In this document: positions 6,841-11,936 of the stretch, piece by piece
How the letters are laid out: each line of letters begins with the position of its first letter
Position numbering within the stretch: position 1 is the stretch's first letter
DNA from: Clostridiales bacterium
GTDB lineage: Bacteria; Bacillota; Clostridia; UBA1381
Assembly: GCA_003453455.1 (NCBI GenBank)
Contig: DMLG01000038.1
Location: 1 to 11,936, forward strand
DNA: 11,936 nucleotides
Direction of reading: 5' to 3'
Notes under the pieces: generated by a model
What the model was told of the DNA's origin: nothing
The model's database searches: none
What the model saw: the letters and a program-made list of their open reading frames with translations, nothing else
Position numbers and translations under genes: made by a program

Positions 6841-6869
6841 ATTATAACATTAATTCCGTACTTTGTCAA
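6841..6869 (-). promoter_or_regulatory. Consensus sigma-A promoter of the zinc-ribbon gene
   Basis: On the minus strand TTGACA (6864-6869) and TATAAT (6841-6846) match both consensus hexamers exactly, with the ideal 17-nt spacer. The spacer ends in TGT, a partial extended -10. Transcription should start near 6834, giving a leader of about 67 nt before the ATG at 6767. This is the strongest promoter I see in the window. Confidence 0.9.
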
Positions 6870-6924
6870 GATGAAAATTATATATTTTTACTAACTAATT
6901 CACAAATTTTTCGATATTTTTTAT

Positions 6925-6943
6925 GCTATTTCGACAAAATAGC
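6925..6943. repeat. 7-bp inverted repeat between divergent promoters
   Basis: GCTATTT (6925-6931) and AAATAGC (6937-6943) form a perfect inverted repeat around CGACA. It lies 40-60 bp upstream of the plus-strand -35 and about 55 bp upstream of the minus-strand -35, where an operator could sit. No U-tract follows directly, so a terminator is less likely. A binding protein cannot be named. Confidence 0.35.
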
Positions 6944-6982
6944 GCTTCTTTTGATACCAATGCTGCATAAAAGCACTAATTA

Positions 6983-7011
6983 TTGATTTTTATTTCTTCA
7001 TATGATATACT
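6983..7011 (+). promoter_or_regulatory. Sigma-A promoter of the 98-residue membrane protein gene
   Basis: TTGATT (6983-6988) and TATACT (7006-7011) are separated by exactly 17 nt, and TGA immediately precedes the -10 as an extended -10 element. The start site is expected near 7018. The leader is then about 27 nt and contains AAGGAG at 7029-7034. Confidence 0.8.
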
Positions 7012-7044
7012 GTCTTTAACTAATCGGGAAGGAGTAAGACTTTT

Positions 7045-7341
7045 ATGCACGGAATAGGCAAAATTTTTGATAAAAAATACGGAGGACTTGTTTTTTCACT
7101 AATTTCGGGTGTGGCATATTTTATAATAATTTTCGGGTTTATATTAAAAAACACGATAAACGGCGGCGGATTACTTGCATTTTTCTTTGCCCCTGCAATA
7201 ATCGCGGGAGCTGCTTTAATAATTATTAAAACAGTAAATCGGCTATGCGAGGAGGAAAGGTATGGAAGTATAAACGCCTTCCTGCTATTTCACATAGTTT
7301 TAATAGCTTTAAGCATTGTATTTTTGATTGATATTCTTTAA
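7045..7341 (+). CDS. Unrecognised small membrane protein, three helices
   Basis: I do not recognise this 98-residue protein. It starts MHGIGKIFDKKYGGLVF and shows three hydrophobic segments at about 14-34, 42-62 and 76-97. The loops between them are short: KNTINGGG between the first two, and the charged KTVNRLCEEERYGS between the last two. The C-terminus ends inside the third helix. There is no signal-peptidase site and no catalytic motif, so it is an integral membrane protein of unknown role. The ATG has AAGGAG (7029-7034) 10 nt upstream. The gene is a single-gene unit, with an extended -10 sigma-A promoter before it and a strong bidirectional terminator directly after the stop. It is divergent from the zinc-ribbon gene and convergent with the carboxypeptidase gene. 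Its composition matches its neighbours. Confidence 0.75.
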   Translation: MHGIGKIFDKKYGGLVFSLISGVAYFIIIFGFILKNTINGGGLLAFFFAPAIIAGAALIIIKTVNRLCEEERYGSINAFLLFHIVLIALSIVFLIDIL

Positions 7342-7344
7342 CAG

Positions 7345-7376
7345 AAAATGCAGGGCTTTTAAGCCCTGCATTTTTT
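7345..7376. terminator. Strong bidirectional rho-independent terminator
   Basis: AAAATGCAGGGC (7345-7356) pairs with GCCCTGCATTTT (7363-7374) around the loop TTTTAA. Runs of T flank it on both strands (TTTTTT on plus, TTTT on minus). It ends the 98-residue membrane protein gene on the plus strand and the carboxypeptidase gene on the minus strand, whose stop codon lies at 7376-7378 directly against the structure. Confidence 0.9.
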
Positions 7377-8518
7377 CATCCTGTTACTATTCCCTTTATT
7401 AAATCTGCTAAAATCTTAAAAAATCCTTTTTTCTCCACATCTTCACCTGCTACTATGTCAACGGTTTTTACAACCTCGCCGTTCTGTGTAAAGGTAATCT
7501 CTCCCAATTTATCACCCTTTTTCACCGGTGCTGATATACGGCTTTTCATTTTTACAGATTTTTCGGTTTCCTTGGGTTCAGACTTTTTGGTAAGAACATC
7601 AAAGCTTTCCTTAGCCTCTGCTGTCACCGTTTTTTCCTGTCCCCAGGACACATTTACCGTACCCATAGGTTCTCCCGCTTCCACCAGTTTATCTATAGCG
7701 TAATTTGAAAATCCGTAATCGAGGAGTTTACTTGATGCCGAGAAGCGAATATCGGTAGTAGGCGCACCCAAGACAACTGCCACAAGCTCCATCCCCCCAC
7801 GCTCTGCCGTTGCACTCAGACAACAGCCTGCCTTGGTTGTAGAGCCTGTTTTAAGCCCTGTTGCGCCCTGATAATTCCGTATCAGCTTATTGGTATTTGC
7901 AAGAAGGAACTTTCCATCCCTTAAAGAATCTGTCCATATTGTGGTATAATCGAATATCTTTTTATGTTTTATAAGCTCTGCGGACATTATCGCAACATCC
8001 CTTGCCGTCGAATGAGCCTCGCTCACATCAACATCATCATCAAGACCGTTGCAGTTTGCAAAACGGGTATTCTCCATACCCAGCTCCTTTGCGCGCGTAT
8101 TCATCATTTCGACAAAGGCTTCTTCATTTCCTGCGATGTGCTCAGACATTGCAACGCAGCCATCGTTTGCACTGGCAACCGCTATACCCTTTAACATATC
8201 ACTTACGGCAAATTCCTCGCCTGCCTCTAAAAACATAGTAGAACCACCGTAGCTTTGCGCATTTTTACTTGCCGTAACCATATCGGTAAGTGCAAGTTTG
8301 CCTTCATCTATTCTTTCCATAATTATAAGCATGGTCATAATTTTAGTAACGCTTGCTATCTGCACCTTTTCATCTGCGTTTTGCTCATATATAACCGTGC
8401 CTGTTGATGGTTCCAATAAAATGGCAGACTTTACATCAGATACAAGCGTTTCTGCAAAAACAGGCGAAGCTCCTGTAAAAATCAAAAGCGTGGCTAATAA
8501 AAATGCTATTTTCTTCAA
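7376..8518 (-). CDS. dacF: D-alanyl-D-alanine carboxypeptidase (PBP5/DacF type)
   Basis: A secreted serine carboxypeptidase that removes the terminal D-Ala from peptidoglycan pentapeptides outside the membrane. The penicillin-binding motifs are complete: SVTK at 56-59 with the active-site Ser56, SAN at 116-118 and KTG at 223-225. A signal peptide (MKKIAFLLATLLIFTGASPV, cleavage after Ala22) precedes the domain. After about 265 comes a PBP5-type C-terminal beta domain, and the last 18 residues (KKGFFKILADLIKGIVTG) form a likely amphipathic membrane-anchoring helix. The TTG at 8516-8518 is chosen: AAAGGAG lies 10 nt upstream and it gives a clean signal peptide. Upstream ATGs at 8560 and 8542 overlap or lack that site and add a charged extension. 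The paralogue letter (dacF rather than dacA/dacB) is an assignment by clostridial habit, not proof. Confidence 0.92.
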   Translation of the reverse strand: MKKIAFLLATLLIFTGASPVFAETLVSDVKSAILLEPSTGTVIYEQNADEKVQIASVTKIMTMLIIMERIDEGKLALTDMVTASKNAQSYGGSTMFLEAGEEFAVSDMLKGIAVASANDGCVAMSEHIAGNEEAFVEMMNTRAKELGMENTRFANCNGLDDDVDVSEAHSTARDVAIMSAELIKHKKIFDYTTIWTDSLRDGKFLLANTNKLIRNYQGATGLKTGSTTKAGCCLSATAERGGMELVAVVLGAPTTDIRFSASSKLLDYGFSNYAIDKLVEAGEPMGTVNVSWGQEKTVTAEAKESFDVLTKKSEPKETEKSVKMKSRISAPVKKGDKLGEITFTQNGEVVKTVDIVAGEDVEKKGFFKILADLIKGIVTG

Positions 8519-8576
8519 AGCTGCATCTCTCCTTTTATACATTCTATTCGGCAAGTCCATTTTTTATGACAGAAAT

Positions 8577-9869
8577 TTACTTTTTGTAGTATTTTAGTAT
8601 CAAATTCACAAATTCCCCGTGCGAGTCGGTATTTTTCAAAAATTGCAGTATCCGTGCCATTGTATCATAGGTGTTTTGTGCGTTAAGATTTCTTCTTATT
8701 GCCCAGATTGCCTCTGTTTCGCTCTCTGACAAAAGCTCTTCTTCCCGTCTTGTCCCCGATTTTAGAATGTCTATTGCAGGGAATATTCTGCGCTCTTGAA
8801 GTCCTCTGTCAAGCTTCAATTCCATATTTCCCGTACCTTTAAATTCCTCAAAAATCACATCATCCATTCGTGAGCCTGTCTCTACAAGCGCTGTTGCAAG
8901 TATTGTAAGGCTTCCGCCCTCCTCAATATTTCTTGCAGCTCCGAAGAATTTTTTGGGTTTTATTAGTGCATCAGGGTCAAGACCTCCTGAAAGAGTTCTT
9001 CCCGTTGGCGTTACGGTGAGATTATATGCCCTTGCAAGCCTCGTTATAGAATCTAAAAGTATCACTACATCGTTTTTTTGCTCAACAAGGCGCATAGCCC
9101 GTTCCAATACCATTTCAGCACATTTTGTATGATTTGCCGGCGTCTGGTCAAAGGTGGACGCCACAACCTCACCGATAATTGAACGGCGCATATCGGTTAC
9201 TTCTTCGGGGCGTTCATCAATAAGCAAAACTATAAGTTTTGTGTTTGGATAATTCTTTGAAATAGACTGAGCAATCTGCTTTATAAGCGTTGTTTTTCCT
9301 GCCTTTGGAGGTGCAACAATCATCCCTCGCTGACCTTTTCCGATAGGCGCAATGACATCCAAAAGCCTTGACGCATACCTTTCCTTCTCGCCCGTATCCA
9401 AAATAAGCTTTTCTTTTGGATATATAGGCGTGAGCTTTTCAAAATTTTTCCTTTTTAGCGCAACATCAAGGCTATCGCCGTTTATTTTCTTGACAAATAA
9501 AAGTGGCGAATATTTGTCCTCCTCTTGCGACGGGCGTGCATCGCCTGTTATTTCATCGCCCGTTTTCAGGTTAAATCGCCTTATCTGCGTAGGTGATACA
9601 TAAATGTCGCCCTCACTCGGCTTATATCCGTCAATGCGCAAAAATCCAAATCCGTCTGCCATAACATCCAAAACTCCGCAAACCTCTATTGCCTCCTGCG
9701 GTCTTTGACGTATTTTGCTTTTCGGTTTTTCCTCCGCCTCCTCGCGCTTTTTTTCTATTGCTAAAATCAGCTCGTCCTTTTTTAATGCGGATATTTTCTC
9801 TATCCCAAGCCCTTGTGCAATCTGCTTTAATTCTTCCTTTGTTTTATCTTTAAGTTCTGTGTTTTCCAT
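8577..9869 (-). CDS. rho: Transcription termination factor Rho
   Basis: Rho is the hexameric RNA-dependent ATPase that terminates untranslated transcripts. The 430-residue protein has a Rho N-terminal SAP-like domain (about 4-42), a short charged linker of roughly 20 residues and a cold-shock-type RNA-binding domain with DGFGFLRI (72-79). The RecA-like motor has Walker [10 protein letters not shown] at about 186-194, the [12 protein letters not shown] block at about 218-229, Walker B ILLDSITR at about 271-278 and the GGLDPDAL Q-loop region. Several clostridial Rho proteins carry long N-terminal insertions; this one does not. The ATG at 9869 is preferred because GGGGTG lies 7 nt upstream. A GTG at 9884 overlaps that site. 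It follows the cvpA-like gene after 16 bases, and the carboxypeptidase gene lies 58 bases downstream with no visible terminator. Confidence 0.97.
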   Translation of the reverse strand: MENTELKDKTKEELKQIAQGLGIEKISALKKDELILAIEKKREEAEEKPKSKIRQRPQEAIEVCGVLDVMADGFGFLRIDGYKPSEGDIYVSPTQIRRFNLKTGDEITGDARPSQEEDKYSPLLFVKKINGDSLDVALKRKNFEKLTPIYPKEKLILDTGEKERYASRLLDVIAPIGKGQRGMIVAPPKAGKTTLIKQIAQSISKNYPNTKLIVLLIDERPEEVTDMRRSIIGEVVASTFDQTPANHTKCAEMVLERAMRLVEQKNDVVILLDSITRLARAYNLTVTPTGRTLSGGLDPDALIKPKKFFGAARNIEEGGSLTILATALVETGSRMDDVIFEEFKGTGNMELKLDRGLQERRIFPAIDILKSGTRREEELLSESETEAIWAIRRNLNAQNTYDTMARILQFLKNTDSHGEFVNLILKYYKK

Positions 9870-9885
9870 TACCTTGCACCCCACT

Positions 9886-10578
9886 TTAAATAAACAGCGA
9901 TATAAGTAGATTATTTTCGTAAAAATATTTTAGGATATATGTGTTTTTTACCGTTTCCTCAATTAAAATCAGTTTTTCCGCAGGCGCAAAAAGGCTTACC
10001 GCTCCACAAATTATGTAAACAAGCAAAAGTGCATTTATTACCCCCAGCACTGCGCCCAAAGTTCTGTTTATCATTTTTAGTCCGGGAAGCCGGAAGAGAC
10101 TTTCAAGCAATTTCAGAAGCAGGAAAACAAAGATGCGCACAAGCAAAAACACCAAAATCATAGCAATAACCTTTAAAATCATAAGCGTTACTGCGTCTGT
10201 TATGACCTCCATAACATTATTTTTGATCTCGGTCATCTGCGAAACAGTTTTCTTTATGCTGCTTACCATAAACTGTGGAAAACCGAGCGATTGACATATA
10301 ATTTCTGTATTTTTGGTATCTGTTGTATCTGCATCCTCAGGTAACTGCTGTTTTTGATAACTTGACGCAATATTTTTTGATACCATATTTCTTATCCCCT
10401 GACTTGCCGCAGTACTCTGCAAAAAGCCCAGTACAGCAGGCTGCATCGATGACAGCAGCACAGCTGTAAGAATAAGCGCAAGTATGCTTTTTGATGCGCT
10501 TATAAATCCTTTTTTCATAGAAAACCCTATGCACGCCGCTATGGCAAGAATAAGAATGCCGTCCCAGATATAGTTCAT
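9886..10578 (-). CDS. CvpA family membrane protein
   Basis: A 230-residue integral membrane protein. The N-terminal part (WDGILILAIAACIGFSMKKG) is the standard CvpA/colicin V production family opening, in which a first helix is followed by GxxKG. Helices are visible at about 5-20, 30-48, 130-156 and 176-196. Between the second and third is a soluble loop of about 80 residues rich in Ser, Lys and Thr, longer than in the E. coli protein but common in clostridial members. The family has been linked to envelope stress and virulence in several bacteria, but no biochemical activity is known. The ATG at 10578 has AGAGGG 8 nt upstream. It lies between the DUF5711-like gene (18-nt gap) and rho (16-nt gap), consistent with one operon. 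No frameshift or truncation is seen. Confidence 0.85.
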   Translation of the reverse strand: MNYIWDGILILAIAACIGFSMKKGFISASKSILALILTAVLLSSMQPAVLGFLQSTAASQGIRNMVSKNIASSYQKQQLPEDADTTDTKNTEIICQSLGFPQFMVSSIKKTVSQMTEIKNNVMEVITDAVTLMILKVIAMILVFLLVRIFVFLLLKLLESLFRLPGLKMINRTLGAVLGVINALLLVYIICGAVSLFAPAEKLILIEETVKNTYILKYFYENNLLISLFI

Positions 10579-10596
10579 AAACTCTGCCCTCTTTCT

Positions 10597-11928
10597 TTAC
10601 TTGTCTTCCTCCTGAACATCGGCCACTTTCGGCAGTTTTTTTAGCGTTTTTTTCTGCACGCTTGCGCTATAAACGCAGAACACCTTGTCCGAACCCGTTA
10701 TATAAATCTGCTTAATATCTCCGCTGCACTCTGCATAAAGCACTTTTTTCCCGTTACGGGTTGTCAAAACTGCATTTCTGCCGTTATTATATGCTACATA
10801 TTTTGATTTAATGTTAATTGTGTCTGGCATATTCTCTGTTTTTATTGCATCATATGCCTTGCCATTTGCGGAAAGTACTACTATTTCGCCCGTCCCGTCA
10901 TTATCAAATAAAATAGCACGACTTCCATTCTCCGAAGTACGGCACATTTTTATTCTTCGTTCTCCGAAATCATATTCCCATTTCACTTTTCCTTTTGCAC
11001 TCATACTCACACATTTATTTTCGGATAACATTGAAAGCGTTTCTCCGTTAAAATGAACATCGAAGAAAACAGTATCCAAAAAGGCGCCGGTTTTACAGAT
11101 ATTCTTTCCGTTTACGCTGAAAACCTGTATAATGCTGCTTGCGCCCTCATCGGTACTTAAAAGCGAAATTGCAACCTTTCTCCCTTTTGATATGGCAGCA
11201 TCAAGAATACTGTATGAGCCTGAATCCCAAACAAAAATCTTTTTCCCGCTCTTGTTAAATACCACAACCTGTCCTTTATAGTATTCTTTCTGCGTTACCG
11301 CAACAACATCACCCTTATCTGACAAATCAGCTGTCAGAATATCCCCTTCTGTCTCTTGTGTGAAGATAAGCTTTTTACCCTTATACAGGCTTATTTTTTT
11401 TGCACCCTCTTCACTTATCAGGATATAATCGCCCTTTACCTTTAAAATAGGCTCCTGCATCTGTATTTTATTGCTCCACAAAAGCTTTGCATCATTTGAG
11501 AAACGCGCATACACCGTTTCATTTGCACATATAATCCCATTTTGATAGGCTTCAAACTGCGTATTTGCAGCATTGGAAAAGGCTGTTGGCACATCTTTTT
11601 GTGCGTCTTTTTCCTCTTTTACAGTAAGTTCGTCCGTTCCTTCCTTGCTTGATACGGTTTCCTCCTCATAATCGGGATACTTTAATTCTTCGTTTTTATC
11701 CTCCTCGGATGCAGGCGTCATCTGCGGCTTTGGTTCTGGCTCTGACACATCATCTAAATAAAGCTGTGTTTCTATGGGGAGATTTATATTTAAAAACGCG
11801 CATATACCGCTTATATTTCTCTTAAAATTATTCTTATACGCTGTCACAAATACAGGGGTATCACCCGACTCTATAAGAGCAAAAACAGATACGAAAAAAA
11901 GACAAAGTATGACCATAAAAATCTTCAA
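10597..11928 (-). CDS. DUF5711-like membrane-anchored beta-propeller protein (5' end uncertain)
   Basis: A 443-residue protein of unknown function. A hydrophobic segment at residues 3-19 serves as a membrane anchor or uncleaved signal. An acidic, Pro/Glu-rich linker at about 59-115 follows. The remainder (about 120-430) is built of repeated beta-strand units with WD/WS-type blade ends (LLWSNKI, KKIFVWDSG, GKVKWEYDFG), suggesting a PQQ-like propeller. This layout fits the DUF5711 family of clostridia, which often lies beside cvpA-like genes. The start is taken as TTG at 11926-11928, giving MKIFMVILCLFF. Only 8 bases remain before the window edge, the frame stays open, and GGA at 11932-11934 may be part of a ribosome binding site. 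The true start could therefore lie outside, or at the ATG at 11916. The domain is probably extracytoplasmic. Confidence 0.75.
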   Translation of the reverse strand: MKIFMVILCLFFVSVFALIESGDTPVFVTAYKNNFKRNISGICAFLNINLPIETQLYLDDVSEPEPKPQMTPASEEDKNEELKYPDYEEETVSSKEGTDELTVKEEKDAQKDVPTAFSNAANTQFEAYQNGIICANETVYARFSNDAKLLWSNKIQMQEPILKVKGDYILISEEGAKKISLYKGKKLIFTQETEGDILTADLSDKGDVVAVTQKEYYKGQVVVFNKSGKKIFVWDSGSYSILDAAISKGRKVAISLLSTDEGASSIIQVFSVNGKNICKTGAFLDTVFFDVHFNGETLSMLSENKCVSMSAKGKVKWEYDFGERRIKMCRTSENGSRAILFDNDGTGEIVVLSANGKAYDAIKTENMPDTINIKSKYVAYNNGRNAVLTTRNGKKVLYAECSGDIKQIYITGSDKVFCVYSASVQKKTLKKLPKVADVQEEDK

Positions 11929-11936
11929 AAATCCGC

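Larger units (their letters stand above)
6768..7044. other. AT-rich divergent intergenic region (277 bp)
   Basis: The longest stretch without a gene. It holds a sigma-A promoter on each strand firing outward, a leader of about 67 nt for the zinc-ribbon gene, and a 7-bp inverted repeat at 6925-6943. I see no further open reading frame, RNA gene or recognisable riboswitch in it. Confidence 0.7.

Noticed and set aside
8519..8576. A separate promoter for the carboxypeptidase gene in the rho-dacF gap (TATAAA on the minus strand).
   Set aside because: No -35 is found at proper spacing, and the sigma-F/G-like fragments are too weak to claim. Read-through from rho is simpler.
1..11936. CRISPR array, tRNA/rRNA gene, riboswitch, or defence/toxin system.
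   Set aside because: I looked on both strands and saw no regularly spaced repeats, cloverleaf, conserved aptamer cores or nuclease-immunity pairs. All the DNA is accounted for by the genes and short intergenic regions listed.

Overview
The window looks like a chromosomal housekeeping block from a low-GC, endospore-forming member of the Clostridia (Bacillota). Four things support this. Sporulation genes yqfC, yqfD and ylbJ are present. The gene order yqfC-yqfD-phoH-ybeY-dgkA-era-yqzL-recO is typical of Firmicutes. Ribosome binding sites are strong (AGGAGG-like), with frequent TTG/GTG starts. Promoters are of the sigma-A type and AT-rich. I see no tRNA, rRNA, CRISPR array, insertion sequence, phage gene or toxin-antitoxin pair, and I did not find a clearly novel system.

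Region 1 (1-5317, minus strand) reads as one tightly packed operon from right to left: yqfC, yqfD, phoH, ybeY, dgkA, era, yqzL (a 55-codon gene lying partly inside recO), recO and the 5' end of a dCMP-deaminase-family gene that leaves the window. Most junctions overlap or are a few bases apart. The operon joins sporulation membrane functions with rRNA/30S maturation (YbeY, Era), a PhoH-type ATPase, lipid-carrier kinase activity (DgkA family), recombinational repair (RecO) and nucleotide metabolism.

Region 2 (5318-6476): ylbJ is transcribed divergently from yqfC across an intergenic stretch of about 70 bp that must hold both promoters. It ends in a perfect 9-bp hairpin that also serves the convergent zinc-ribbon gene. 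Region 3 (6480-7376): a small double zinc-ribbon protein on the minus strand has a consensus TTGACA-17-TATAAT promoter. It is divergent from an unrecognised 98-residue three-helix membrane protein that has its own promoter and a bidirectional terminator.

Region 4 (7376-11936, minus strand) is a second co-directional group. From right to left it holds a membrane-anchored DUF5711-like propeller protein, a CvpA-family membrane protein, transcription terminator Rho and a secreted D-Ala-D-Ala carboxypeptidase (DacF/PBP5 type). Three of the four are envelope proteins, and the gaps are short enough for co-transcription.

The points most worth a second look are the yqzL-recO overlap with a hairpin over the yqzL ribosome binding site, the missing yqfF/pgpH between phoH and ybeY, the C-terminal extra helix on DgkA, the compact divergent yqfC/ylbJ promoter region, and the two small genes with strong private promoters.
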